64,000 nucleotides of DNA from an uncultured Eubacteriales bacterium (GCA_900315605.1 OMZU01000013.1:30220-94219), one strand, 5' to 3'. Shown: positions 53,108-62,087, counted from the stretch's first letter. Made by a program: numbers and translations. The notes: generated by a model from the sequence alone, not told the origin.

Positions 53108-54235
53108 ATGGCGGTTGCGCTCATTTGTGAGTTTAATCCCTTTCACAACGGTCACCAATATATAATAGAAACCGCAAAAAAAAACACGGGCGAACCGGTT
53201 GTCGCCGTTATGAGCGGAAGCTTTGTCCAGCGCGGCGAGCCTGCCCTGACCGACAAATTTGAACGAACAAGAGCTGCGCTCGAAAACGGAGCCTCGCTTG
53301 TGACGGAGCTTCCTGCGGTCTATGCCGTTGCGAACGCACAACGCTTTGCAGGCGGCGGAGCAAGGATCGCAAACGCGCTCAGGGGCGTGAACTATCTTGC
53401 GTTCGGCTGCGAATGTGACGATATTTCTTTGCTCAAAAAGGCGGCTGCGGCTCCGTCTGATTTGCGCGTTCAGTCGCTGATAAAGAAAAAAATGCAGCAG
53501 GGAGACTATTATCCAAGGGCATTGGAGAGCGCGGTGAGAGAAGTCTTTGGAGACGAAACGGCGGATTTTCTCAAAACGCCCAACAATATCCTTGCGGCGG
53601 AGTATATCAAACAGCTCGACAAAAGAATAAAGCCGCTCCCGATAAAGCGGCGCGGCGCGGCGCACAACAGCAAGGCGGTGAGCGGCGGCTTTGCCTCGGC
53701 TTCGGCGATCAGAAGCCTGCTCAGAGGCGGCAAGCCGGCAGATGGGCTATTGCCGCGCGTTCCGAGCGAGATAACCTTTCCCGAAAGGCTCGACGCCGCC
53801 CTGCTCTACAGAATGAGAACGATTTCGGCTCAGGAGCTGCGCACTCTGCCCGAGGTGGGCGAGGGGCTTGAAAACCGGCTCCTTGCGGCAGCCAAGACCG
53901 CAGCCTCAGCCGAAGAACTGATCTCGGCGGTAAAAACCAAACGCTACACCCATGCGCGGATCAGGCGGATATTGACCTGTGCGCTGCTGGGTATCACCGA
54001 AGAACTGCAATCAAAAAAATCAAGCTACTGCCGGGTTTTGGGCTTTAACGACGAGGGTGCAGAGCTTTTGAAGGACTGTGATTTTGATATAGTTACCTCG
54101 GCGGCAAAGGGCATTGGCGGCAAAAACGCCGAATTTATCAAAAAAGATATTCTTGCAACAGATGTTGCGGCACTTGCGTATGAAAAGGTCAGACCGAGCG
54201 GAGAGGATTTTTGTGCGCAGATTATTAAGTGTTAG
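53108..54235 (+). CDS. tmcAL: tRNA(Met) cytidine acetate ligase
   Basis: 375 residues from ATG 53108 behind AAGGCGGTG. TmcAL joins acetate to C34 of elongator tRNA(Met), using ATP. CEFNPFHNGHQY carries the nucleotidyltransferase HxGH (residues 13-16); SGSFVQRGEPALTDKF is a conserved family block. Formerly YlbM. Head-to-head with ackA, which controls the acetate pool. Closed by a perfect hairpin that looks like the outer ends of a family B repeat. Confidence 0.93.
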   Translation: MAVALICEFNPFHNGHQYIIETAKKNTGEPVVAVMSGSFVQRGEPALTDKFERTRAALENGASLVTELPAVYAVANAQRFAGGGARIANALRGVNYLAFGCECDDISLLKKAAAAPSDLRVQSLIKKKMQQGDYYPRALESAVREVFGDETADFLKTPNNILAAEYIKQLDKRIKPLPIKRRGAAHNSKAVSGGFASASAIRSLLRGGKPADGLLPRVPSEITFPERLDAALLYRMRTISAQELRTLPEVGEGLENRLLAAAKTAASAEELISAVKTKRYTHARIRRILTCALLGITEELQSKKSSYCRVLGFNDEGAELLKDCDFDIVTSAAKGIGGKNAEFIKKDILATDVAALAYEKVRPSGEDFCAQIIKC

Positions 54236-54284
54236 CATCAGTCAGCACAAGAAGCTGCACTCTTTAATTCCAAAAAAGAAAAAT

Positions 54285-54323
54285 TTCGGTCGGGCAGATC
54301 CATACAGAACCTGCCCGACCGAA
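54285..54323 (+). terminator. Terminator after tmcAL, made of family B ends
   Basis: Perfect 13-bp stem TTCGGTCGGGCAG (54285-54297) / CTGCCCGACCGAA (54311-54323). The arm is the outer part of the family B repeat arm, so a repeat remnant seems to act as terminator for convergent genes. Confidence 0.75.
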
Positions 54324-54353
54324 TCAATTCGGATTATTATTGTTACGGCATAA

Positions 54354-55844
54354 TCAAGTTTTGTCTGCGACAAAGAACAAAACATAGTCGCTTCCAAGCT
54401 GTCCGTACTCTCTCATTATATTCGGTAGATACGTTGAAGAAACTCCTGTGATGTCAACATTGGTATTATGTACGTTGACTCCGCTGTAAACAAGTCGGGC
54501 AGAGCTTCCGGAATGTGTTACCGACGCGGCGTCTGTCATCAAATAAAGCTGGTGCTTACGCCAGTGTACGCTGCGGAGATTCTCATTATCAAAGCCGATC
54601 GACATAAGATAGTCTGATAACGACTTACCGGGATAAACTGACTTTACATAAGAAGCTATTCTTCTGTTGTCATCAAAGGAAAGCGGACTGTTGTTTTGCA
54701 GATTATTAAGGATGTTTTTTCCGCCTTGGAGATCGTAGTTTTTTATTCCGTATTCGTTTCCGAGAAGATGATTTTTATCTAATATAACAGAGGTTTGGAG
54801 AGGGATATTGACATTGCCTTTGTTGAGATAAACACAGTCGTTGATTTCGTTGAAGTCTTTGAGGTGAGAAGCAACGCTGTCAGGGGAACCGGTATCGAAT
54901 ACCTTTTTATTTAGATTTGCAAATGTTCCGTCTACAATGCTTTTCAAAGACTTGATCTCATGGTAATGGGCAACATCATCTTCGTTAAGCTGTGCGATAT
55001 CCTCCGCCGTAAAAGAGGATACTTTTTGGGCGGCGTCAAGACACTCTGCAAGGATGCTGTAGGTGTAGAGGCACAACTGCGTCAAACGCTCAACATAGGG
55101 CTTTGAAAAATCCTTTGCATCCTTTGCAAACATTGCATAGGGTACATTTGAGAGGTAGACATAATAGAAAATGTCATGCTCATCTTTTGCACAGAAGGTT
55201 GAGTTTGTCAGGGAATTAAGATAACTCATGTAGTTAAAATATAGGTTATTTGAGTTGTTCCACTTGTCGTTTCTGCCGATCAGCATTGCGATCTGAACGG
55301 CTTTGCCTTGTTCGCTCAGCGTATCGTCATTGCTGATGATATCAATTTGACGGGATGTTTCCTTTAGAGCTGTCATCAGACCGTCAAAACCGGAACCTTT
55401 GTTAGCGATCACTGTCTGAGTGACGATCTGCTGCTCGATTTGCTGAGTCTGCTTAGTGATATCTTCCCTTATTGCTGTTTCGGATGATACGAGTTGGTTC
55501 TGAATTGTTTGAAGTTTATTTTTTACGTCATTAAACTGTCTGGACACATCTTCACGAAAATCAGATATGCTTTTGCTGATATCGTTCAGGGAAGGTCCCT
55601 TGTTGGAAAAAGAGCCTACCAAAGAATCGATGACACCTGTAATTGCCTGACCGCCGGGAACAAACTCACGTATAAGACCTAATCCGCACTGATACTCGGC
55701 GTTATACACGGCGTCAACATATTCGTCTCCAAAACTGAAGGTTGCGGCATTTGCCGAGGTTATTGTTGCCATTCCGACTGAACATGCTGTGATAACAGAC
55801 ATAGAAATAGCAAGAATTCTGGTTTTTAAGTTTTTCTTTTTCAT
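54354..55844 (-). CDS. Secreted helical/coiled-coil protein, possible pore-forming-toxin-like
   Basis: 496 residues. Signal peptide 1-34 (KKKNLKTR, hydrophobic core, cleavage near ANA-ATF). Residues about 55-75 (LIREFVPGGQAITGVIDSLV) are a hydrophobic glycine-containing helix, followed by a long amphipathic/coiled-coil stretch (about 80-150: ISDFREDVSRQFNDVKNKLQ ... KQTQQIEQQIV). The rest is helical, with a beta-rich end (about 440-496). A hydrophobic helix followed by long helices recalls alpha-pore-forming toxins and Cry-type N-domains, but no family is recognised. Own promoter and a perfect AGGAGG site; isolated gene. Confidence 0.65.
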   Translation of the reverse strand: MKKKNLKTRILAISMSVITACSVGMATITSANAATFSFGDEYVDAVYNAEYQCGLGLIREFVPGGQAITGVIDSLVGSFSNKGPSLNDISKSISDFREDVSRQFNDVKNKLQTIQNQLVSSETAIREDITKQTQQIEQQIVTQTVIANKGSGFDGLMTALKETSRQIDIISNDDTLSEQGKAVQIAMLIGRNDKWNNSNNLYFNYMSYLNSLTNSTFCAKDEHDIFYYVYLSNVPYAMFAKDAKDFSKPYVERLTQLCLYTYSILAECLDAAQKVSSFTAEDIAQLNEDDVAHYHEIKSLKSIVDGTFANLNKKVFDTGSPDSVASHLKDFNEINDCVYLNKGNVNIPLQTSVILDKNHLLGNEYGIKNYDLQGGKNILNNLQNNSPLSFDDNRRIASYVKSVYPGKSLSDYLMSIGFDNENLRSVHWRKHQLYLMTDAASVTHSGSSARLVYSGVNVHNTNVDITGVSSTYLPNIMREYGQLGSDYVLFFVADKT

Positions 55845-55911
55845 ATATATGTACCTCCTAAACTGTTTATGGATTAGTGTGCCTATTTAGTTAAACACTT
55901 AACATACATTT

Positions 55912-55940
55912 AATATAGCACTCCGAAAATGGGTTGTCAA
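55912..55940 (-). promoter_or_regulatory. Promoter of the secreted helical protein
   Basis: On the minus strand TTGACA (complement of 55935-55940), 17-bp spacer, TATATT (complement of 55912-55917). Close to consensus, so strong expression is expected unless repressed. Confidence 0.7.
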
Positions 55941-56098
55941 GAATATTTTGAAGTTGATTGTCTAAATTCATATATATATCTAAAAAATACGCTTCTGACA
56001 GATTATTTATAGTGATATCATACAATTGTAAATAGAAGCGTTACTATGTCTGCGCCATATTCAGGTAAAAATATTTACATAAAATTTCAATTTACCTC

Positions 56099-56141
56099 TT
56101 GTATATTTAGCTAAAATGTATTATACTATATTTAGTATAAT
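56099..56141 (+). promoter_or_regulatory. glgB promoter with palindrome over the -10
   Basis: TTGTAT (56099-56104), 17-bp spacer, TATACT (56122-56127). ATTATACTA (56120-56128) and TAGTATAAT (56133-56141) form a 9-bp inverted repeat around the start region, a possible operator. About 125 bp of leader lies before glgB. Confidence 0.5.
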
Positions 56142-56250
56142 CGGTATAATACTATGCTTATTATGAAAAATCAACAATACTATTTGGAACGGGAAGCGTC
56201 GGCGCTGATGCTTTTGACCGGCGGTTCTTAATCCGGAAAAGAGGTTAAAT

Positions 56251-58365
56251 ATGGCAATTACTTTAAATGACGAAAGATATCCTCTCGATCAGTTTTTGGC
56301 AGGCGAATCTGTCAGAGCGTATGAGTTTTTGGGCTCGCACTTTGTAAATTGGGACGGTCGCGACGGCGTTGTGTTCAGAGTTTGGGCTCCGAACGCGCTT
56401 TCCGTTTCGGTTGTCGGCGATTTTAACAACTGGGATCAGGACGCCAACTTTATGTACAGGATCCTTGACTCCGGTGTTTGGGAGCTGTTTATCGAAGGTG
56501 TTTGGGAGTTTGCCAACTACAAATTCTGCGTTGAAACCTCCTGGGGCGAGCGCAGACTCAAGACCGACCCCTACGCCTTTCATTGTCAGACCCGACCCGA
56601 AAACGCTTCGAGAGTTTATAATATCGACGGCTACGAGTGGCACGACGAGGAATGGTTTGAATACAAAAAAGCGCATCCTCACCATTCAATGCCAATCAAC
56701 GTTTATGAGATCAACGCAGGCTCATGGAGAAAATATGAGGACGGAAACGTTTTCAGCTACAGAAAGCTTGCCGAGGAGCTTATTCCCTATGTAAAGGAAA
56801 TGGGCTACACCCACATTGAATTTATGCCCATAACCGAGTTCCCGTTTGACGGAAGCTGGGGCTATCAGGTAACAGGCTATTTTGCAGCCACCTCGCGCTA
56901 CGGCGAGCCAAAGGACTTGATGTATTTTGTTGACGAGTGTCACAAGGCAGGCATCGGCGTGATCCTCGACTGGGTTCCGGCGCACTTCCCGAAGGACGCT
57001 CACGGTCTTGCCCGCTTTGACGGCACAGGCTGCTATGAGTATGAGGACTGGAGGATCGGCGAGCACAAGGAATGGGGCACATATATCTTTAATTACGGCA
57101 GATACGAGGTAACAAGCTTCTTGCTTTCGTCCGCAATGTTCTGGCTCGATATGTACCATATCGACGGAATCCGTGTTGACGCGGTGGCTTCAATGCTTTA
57201 TCTTGACTATAACCGCAAGGACGGCGAGTGGATCCCCAACGCCTACGGCGGACGCGAAAATCTGGTTGCGGTCGACTTTTTGCAAAAGCTCAACAACACC
57301 GTTCACATGTTCCACCCGGAGGCTATGATGATCGCCGAGGAAAGCACCGCTTGGCCGAGCGTAACAAGATATCCGATCGAGGGCATGGGACTTGGCTTTG
57401 ACTACAAGTGGAACATGGGCTGGATGAACGACATGCTTTCGTATATCTCGCTCGATCCGCTGTGGAGAAATTATCACCACGACACCCTCACCTTTAGCAT
57501 GGTTTATGCGTTCTCGGAGGACTTTATGCTTCCGATCTCTCACGACGAGGTCGTATACGGCAAGGGCTCTCTCATCAACAAAATGCCCGGCGACTACGAT
57601 ATGAAGTTCCAGGGCGTGAGAGGCTTTATAACCTATATGATGGCGCACCCCGGCAAAAAGCTTATGTTCATGGGCAGCGAGCTGGGTCAGTTTGACGAAT
57701 GGAACGCAAACGAGCAGCTCCAGTGGAATTTGCTGGAGTATGAAAAGCACCGTCAGCTCAATCATTTCTTTGCCGAGGCAAACAAATTTTACCGCGACAA
57801 CCCGGCAATGCACCAAAACGACTATGACTGGAACGGCTTCCGCTGGATCGCGCTTGACGACTATCAAAAGAGCGTAATAGCCTTTCGCAGGATCGCGCTT
57901 GACGGAAGCGAGATAATCTGCGTTTGTAACTTCCAGCCTGTTACAAGAGAGAACTACAGGATCGGCGTGCCTGTTTACGGCGTTTATGAAGAGGTGTTCA
58001 ACTCCGAGAGCGAGGAGTTCGGCGGCACCGGAATCAAAAACAGCGGCGACATCAAGGCACTCAGAGAGCCTGACCACGACCTTGATTTCAGCATTAAGAT
58101 CACACTTCCGCCTCTCGGCGTGACCTACTACAAGCTCAAAAAGAAAATGGCTGTTCCCAGAAAGAGAGCAACCAAAAAGGCAGCCGAGGAAAGCACCGAA
58201 GAAAAGCCGGCAAAAAAAGCAGCCGCAAAAAAGACGACCAAAACCGCGGCAAAAAAGACCGCAGCAAAGAAAACAACAGCTAAAAAAACAACCAAAAAAG
58301 CTGAGACAGCAGAAGAAAAGCCTGCCGAAGCTCCGGTTGAAGAAAAGAAAGAAGCAGCGGGATGA
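56251..58365 (+). CDS. glgB: 1,4-alpha-glucan branching enzyme with histone-like Lys/Ala tail
   Basis: 704 residues. CBM48 N-terminus (about 30-110, VVFRVWAPNALSVSVVGDFN), GH13 barrel (about 150-540) with nucleophile Asp in GIRVDAVASMLYLD, acid/base Glu in IAEESTAWP and transition-state Asp in ISHDEVVYG, then the C-terminal beta domain. Residues from about 628 on are an unusual tail of Lys, Ala, Thr and Glu, with KKAAAKKTTKT- and AKKTTAKKTT-like repeats, similar to histone H1-type tails. The enzyme makes alpha-1,6 branches in glycogen. GAGG precedes ATG 56251. Confidence 0.94.
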   Translation: MAITLNDERYPLDQFLAGESVRAYEFLGSHFVNWDGRDGVVFRVWAPNALSVSVVGDFNNWDQDANFMYRILDSGVWELFIEGVWEFANYKFCVETSWGERRLKTDPYAFHCQTRPENASRVYNIDGYEWHDEEWFEYKKAHPHHSMPINVYEINAGSWRKYEDGNVFSYRKLAEELIPYVKEMGYTHIEFMPITEFPFDGSWGYQVTGYFAATSRYGEPKDLMYFVDECHKAGIGVILDWVPAHFPKDAHGLARFDGTGCYEYEDWRIGEHKEWGTYIFNYGRYEVTSFLLSSAMFWLDMYHIDGIRVDAVASMLYLDYNRKDGEWIPNAYGGRENLVAVDFLQKLNNTVHMFHPEAMMIAEESTAWPSVTRYPIEGMGLGFDYKWNMGWMNDMLSYISLDPLWRNYHHDTLTFSMVYAFSEDFMLPISHDEVVYGKGSLINKMPGDYDMKFQGVRGFITYMMAHPGKKLMFMGSELGQFDEWNANEQLQWNLLEYEKHRQLNHFFAEANKFYRDNPAMHQNDYDWNGFRWIALDDYQKSVIAFRRIALDGSEIICVCNFQPVTRENYRIGVPVYGVYEEVFNSESEEFGGTGIKNSGDIKALREPDHDLDFSIKITLPPLGVTYYKLKKKMAVPRKRATKKAAEESTEEKPAKKAAAKKTTKTAAKKTAAKKTTAKKTTKKAETAEEKPAEAPVEEKKEAAG

Positions 58366-58383
58366 TCCGCTGACAGCACCTTA

Positions 58384-58735
58384 TTAGTGTGGAGTTTGGA
58401 GTGTGGAGTGTGGAGTTTCGGTCGTGAAGATAGAATAATATTTTAAAAAAACCCTTGCTCCCGACTGTATTACTATTGCTATATAATTCCAATATTAAGG
58501 CAATAACTTAAAAAACAAGCAAAAGCCGTAACGAAAAGTCTTTTCGGACTGAATCGTTACGGCTTTATTTTTGCCAGATGTCGGATTTTTTGAGAATTAC
58601 TGTAAAGCTTTGTATAACTTTTGTTTTAGAAAACTATGGCAATATTGATACAACCGGGCACGAACGTTTTTTCAAAACAAAACCTTTCTGCCCGACCGAA
58701 ACTCCACACTCCAAACTCCAAATTCCACACTAAAA
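58384..58735. repeat. Family B long inverted-repeat element (copy 8)
   Basis: Left arm TTAGTGTGGAGTTTGGAG, TTTCGGTCGTGAAGATAGA and TTGCTCCCGACTGTATTAC; right arm TACAACCGGGCACGAACG, TTTCTGCCCGACCGAAACTC and CTCCAAATTCCACACTAAAA. The centre holds a separate terminator hairpin (58522-58572). It fills the gap between glgB and sigG. Confidence 0.85.
58522..58572 (+). terminator. Terminator hairpin inside family B copy 8
   Basis: 12-bp stem AAAGCCGTAACG (58522-58533) / CGTTACGGCTTT (58555-58566) followed by ATTTTTG; probable terminator for glgB. Confidence 0.8.
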
Positions 58736-58757
58736 AAAGCTCCACACTAAAAAAGAC

Positions 58758-59540
58758 TTAAATGCTCTTTTTGATCGTGTCGAGTGCGCCCTTTTCTATG
58801 CGGCTGACCTGCGCCTGAGAAATCCCGATCTCTCCTGCAACCTCCATTTGGGTTTTGCCGCGAAAAAATCTGAGCATTATGATCCGTTTTTCTCGATCCG
58901 ACAAGCCGGCAACAGCTTCCTTGAACGCCAGCTCCTCAAGCCAGGTCGAGTCGTCGTTTGAGTCGCCGATTTGATCCATAACATAAATCGTGTCGCTTCC
59001 GTCCGAAAAAACCGGCTCATACAGCGACACCGGGTCAACGATCGCCTCAAGCGCGATCACCACGGTTTCCTTTGGAAGCTCCATGATTTTGGCAATTTCC
59101 TCAACGCTCGGCTCGCGGTTGTTTTGCGTGGTAAGCTGCTCCTTGACCTGCATCGCCCGATATGCCGTGTCGCGCATTGACCTTGAAACCCTCACAACGT
59201 TGTTGTCGCGCAGATACCGGCGGATCTCTCCGATTATCATGGGCACGCCGTAGGTGCTGAACCGCACGTCCAAATCGGGGTCAAAATTATCAATCGCCTT
59301 TATCAGCCCGATCACACCCACCTGAAACAGATCGTCGGGGTTTTCGCCGCGGTTGCCAAACCGCTGTATCACCGACAGCACAAGCCTGAGATTGCCGTTT
59401 ATCATCTTGTCGCGCGCCTGCTTTTTTTCAGCCGGCGAGCCGGTTTTTATTATTTTTAGCAGCTCCTGCTTTTCGTTTTCGCTGAGCACCTCAAGCTCAG
59501 AGGTGTTCACTCCGCAGATCTCAACTTTTCCGTATTGCAA
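58758..59540 (-). CDS. sigG: Sporulation sigma factor G
   Basis: 260 residues if TTG 59540 is used; TTG 59558 is also open. A GGGGG block sits 8-9 bases before TTG 59540. The N-terminal KVEICGVNTSELEVLSENE is the SigG hallmark (anti-sigma contact). Region 2 (NPDDLFQVGVIGLIKAIDNF, RFSTYGVPMIIGEIRRYLRD) and region 4 HTH (EVAGEIGISQAQVSRIEKGA) are complete. SigG directs late forespore genes. Unlike in Bacillus, spoIIGA and sigE are not next to it. Confidence 0.93.
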   Translation of the reverse strand: MQYGKVEICGVNTSELEVLSENEKQELLKIIKTGSPAEKKQARDKMINGNLRLVLSVIQRFGNRGENPDDLFQVGVIGLIKAIDNFDPDLDVRFSTYGVPMIIGEIRRYLRDNNVVRVSRSMRDTAYRAMQVKEQLTTQNNREPSVEEIAKIMELPKETVVIALEAIVDPVSLYEPVFSDGSDTIYVMDQIGDSNDDSTWLEELAFKEAVAGLSDREKRIIMLRFFRGKTQMEVAGEIGISQAQVSRIEKGALDTIKKSI

Positions 59541-59615
59541 AAAAAAGCCCCCGAACAATTACTTTACTTCACATAAAGTATTGCCCGGAGAGCCAAAAAT
59601 ATTCAGTTTAAAAGT

Positions 59616-60158
59616 TTAAAAGCCGAGTGCCGAAACGATCGCGTCAAACAAGCCCACCGACAAAACTCCGCAGGTGAAACCCAGCAGCGCGCCGAACACA
59701 ACGTCGGTCAGGTAATGCACCCTAAGATACATTCTCGAAAAGCCGATCAGAGTTGCAAGCATCAAAATCGGCAAAAAGGTTATCAGCTTGCACCTGAGAA
59801 GCGCGACTCCGACCATTGCGAAGGACGAGGTCGTGTGTCCCGACGGGAACGAATAGAACCTCGGTCTGTCAATAAGCTGTTCCTCGTCGCCCAAGCTGTG
59901 GCAGGGGCGCACACGCTTGACGATGTGCTTTATTATGATCTCGCCTGCAAGGTGGGCAAGAGCTAGGGCAAAAACAAAATTGAGCCCTGTCATTCGCCAT
60001 GCCGGACGGATCAAAAACGGTGTGCAGATCATCCACCAGATTATTCCGAGGTTGCCGGCGCGTGACGCGGTAATCATTATTCTGTTCAGCGCAGGTCTGT
60101 GGATCCTGCCGATATTGTCAAGAACCCTATCGTCAAGGTTCTGGATTCTGCCAAACAT
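59616..60158 (-). CDS. PAP2 family phosphatase
   Basis: 180 residues from ATG 60158, preceded by GGAG. The three PAP2 motifs are complete: KRVRP, FPSGHTTS and SRMYLRVHYLTDV (catalytic histidines in the second and third). Five or six membrane helices. Probable lipid phosphatase, e.g. undecaprenyl-pyrophosphate or phosphatidate. Lies upstream of sigG on the same strand with a 75-bp gap. Confidence 0.9.
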   Translation of the reverse strand: MFGRIQNLDDRVLDNIGRIHRPALNRIMITASRAGNLGIIWWMICTPFLIRPAWRMTGLNFVFALALAHLAGEIIIKHIVKRVRPCHSLGDEEQLIDRPRFYSFPSGHTTSSFAMVGVALLRCKLITFLPILMLATLIGFSRMYLRVHYLTDVVFGALLGFTCGVLSVGLFDAIVSALGF

Positions 60159-60380
60159 ATTCACTATCTCCAATAAAAGCAAGGCGTCGGTGCGGTTTGC
60201 GGCGCGCCTTATAAATCTGACGAAAAGCTTTGTGCGCGATGCCGCACAACAAAGCGATGCGGCGTCGCCTATGAATCATTATAACACATATAATCAGGAA
60301 GTACAATAGATTTTCCTATGGTTTTTGATTCCAATCGGACAAATTTTCGCAAATTTTCGGATTTTTTGATTTCAGGTTGC

Positions 60381-62087
60381 TTATTTTGCGTTTTCAGAGC
60401 TTCTTGCCATAGCCTCGCAGATCGACGCAAGAATTATAAATATCGGGGTCGTGATCGGTTGGGCAATGTTTACGAACGCCTGAACCGCGTAGCAGATCAC
60501 CGCCGCAATACACGCCTGGGCAAAAATACTCTCTCGCGCGTATTTGAACGCCCTTGTGACCGCAGAGCCAATTGCGCAGAGATAAGCTGCAAGTCCTGCC
60601 GCGCCCACGGTGATAAGATAGTTGATATATTCGTTGTGGGCTGCGGTCGTGGAGCTGTCGCCGTATTTGGTCAGCTCGTCAAAATATGGGCTGAACGCAT
60701 AGTAATAAGTGTCGGGACCTGCGCCGAAAAGCTTGCGCAGGATGTCGGAGCTTTTGAAAATATCAAAGGATTTTATCCAGAAAAAGCCTCTGTGAGTGCC
60801 CCAGGCTTCGTTAAAGCGCAAAAGCTTTTCAAAACTGCCGAGCTCGGTTTTTGTGTCGATCGCGCTGAAATATACGAACACGCCCAAAACCGCGGCAACA
60901 AATCCGAGCGCAACGCAGCCCAGCGCAACAGTCACCGCCTTGTGCAGCTTAAAATCAGGATTTTTGATTTTATGGGAAACTGCTTGATCCTGCCGTTGAA
61001 CATGGTCATTGTTATCAGGGCAGTTCGGATGGGCAGGCGAGAGTGCCCGCCGGCACTTTTTGAGGGTGATAAGATAGAGCACGGCTGTCAGGGCTGCGCA
61101 GATGAGCAGGGGGATATAGATGACATTTGAGTAGATCAGCGCGGTCTGGATAACGCTGAGCTCCTTGTGATCGTCGCCGGTGGCGGCGGAAAGCAGCAGC
61201 AAAAGCCGCGACGAAGCAAGCATTACGGTGAGGGTGAGCAAAAGATTTCTCAGCTTCAAAAGGTTTTGCGAATATGCGATCAAATAAATCAACAGAAAGA
61301 CCGCAAGCCCCAAGATCCCCGAATCGCTTCCCGAGCACAAAAGAGCCATAAAGCCCAGCGACGAAGCGGTGATATACAGCGCGCGCTCCCATGCTTTTTG
61401 AGCAGCGCAGGACATTACGATAAAGACCGGCAGGCTCACGCTGATGAAGCTCGACATCATGTCGATGTTGCCGATGGTCGAGGTAAAGGTCTCAACAAAG
61501 TGTTCCCTGAGATAAACAAAGGTTTGCAGTGGGTCGATATGAAAGCCGTTGAGCACCGCAAGAAGATAAATAAATGCGGACGCACATGCAAAGAGCCTTG
61601 GAATAACCTTGTTTTCTTCAAAAAACCGCGTCACCAAAAGGTAGGCAAGCAGATAAAAGGTCATGAGCAAAAGCCCGTTGTTTCTGCCGTTTGGCTCGCC
61701 GAAAAACGCAGTTTCGGTGTACTGCGAAAGGAGAGTGGAAACCGCGCATACAAGCCAAAACGCAAAGACAGCGATATCGGTAAAGCTCAGCCGCAGCAGA
61801 TCGCGAGGGTTAATGCGTTCGTTTTGTTTTTCCTGTGAGCCTTGGGTAACAAAAAGCAGGATCTCGGCGATCACGGCGATTCCGGTCAGAGCGAGAAAAA
61901 GCGTATATTTGTCGTGGCGAATACTGAAAAATCCGTCGCTGAGGCTCAAAAACGGAAAGCTGCCCGAAAACGTGATGCAAAGATAAAGCGGAAACAGGGT
62001 CAGCATCGCGATCACAAAAAGCTTGACTACGGCTTTTTGAGGAGCGATTCCACCCTGAGATTGGTTATTGTTATTTTTTTCGTTCAT
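60381..62087 (-). CDS. O-antigen ligase / Wzy-type membrane protein with an in-frame repeat
   Basis: 568 residues and about 11-12 membrane helices. The Wzy_C signature appears in GAGPDTYYYAFSPYFDEL and in AHNEYINYLITVGAAGLAAY. Such proteins polymerise or ligate glycans on lipid carriers outside the membrane. A hydrophilic loop (about residues 343-374: KKCRRALSPAHPNCPDNNDH ...) interrupts the hydrophobic pattern. Its DNA (60966-61062) is nearly the same as DNA beside the ToxN-like gene at 63588-63643 and 63809-63852, so it is an inserted repeat kept in frame. Confidence 0.85.
   Translation of the reverse strand: MNEKNNNNQSQGGIAPQKAVVKLFVIAMLTLFPLYLCITFSGSFPFLSLSDGFFSIRHDKYTLFLALTGIAVIAEILLFVTQGSQEKQNERINPRDLLRLSFTDIAVFAFWLVCAVSTLLSQYTETAFFGEPNGRNNGLLLMTFYLLAYLLVTRFFEENKVIPRLFACASAFIYLLAVLNGFHIDPLQTFVYLREHFVETFTSTIGNIDMMSSFISVSLPVFIVMSCAAQKAWERALYITASSLGFMALLCSGSDSGILGLAVFLLIYLIAYSQNLLKLRNLLLTLTVMLASSRLLLLLSAATGDDHKELSVIQTALIYSNVIYIPLLICAALTAVLYLITLKKCRRALSPAHPNCPDNNDHVQRQDQAVSHKIKNPDFKLHKAVTVALGCVALGFVAAVLGVFVYFSAIDTKTELGSFEKLLRFNEAWGTHRGFFWIKSFDIFKSSDILRKLFGAGPDTYYYAFSPYFDELTKYGDSSTTAAHNEYINYLITVGAAGLAAYLCAIGSAVTRAFKYARESIFAQACIAAVICYAVQAFVNIAQPITTPIFIILASICEAMARSSENAK
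60966..61062 (-). repeat. Family D repeat inside the O-antigen-ligase-like gene
   Basis: About 97 bp with AAAAAGTGCCGGCGGGCACT (minus strand) at one end, a GTGCC/GGCAC hairpin, CCATCCGAACTGCCCTGATA and ATGTTCAACGGCAGGATCAA. The second copy, at 63.6 kb, is split by a family A element. Here it is read through in frame. Confidence 0.75.

Larger units (their letters stand above)
55845..56250. other. AT-rich divergent intergenic region with two operators
   Basis: 406 bp without a gene, between the secreted helical protein (minus) and glgB (plus). It holds a promoter for each gene, listed separately, and much A/T-rich DNA with no repeat of families A-D. GTTAA-acac-TTAAC (55890-55903) is a small palindrome in the secreted-protein leader. 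Confidence 0.6.

Noticed and set aside
53018-53665. 215-codon minus-strand frame opposite tmcAL
   Set aside because: It spans the ackA/tmcAL promoter region and antisense of tmcAL, with low-complexity composition typical of shadow frames.
59541-59620. SigF/SigG-type promoter before sigG
   Set aside because: A GAATA -35-like box occurs, but the -10 is a poor match and the spacing is uncertain.
60183-60290. Diverged family A element after PAP2
   Set aside because: GGCGTCGGTGCGG and GCGATGCGGCGTCGCC resemble the termini, but mismatches are too many and no target duplication is seen.
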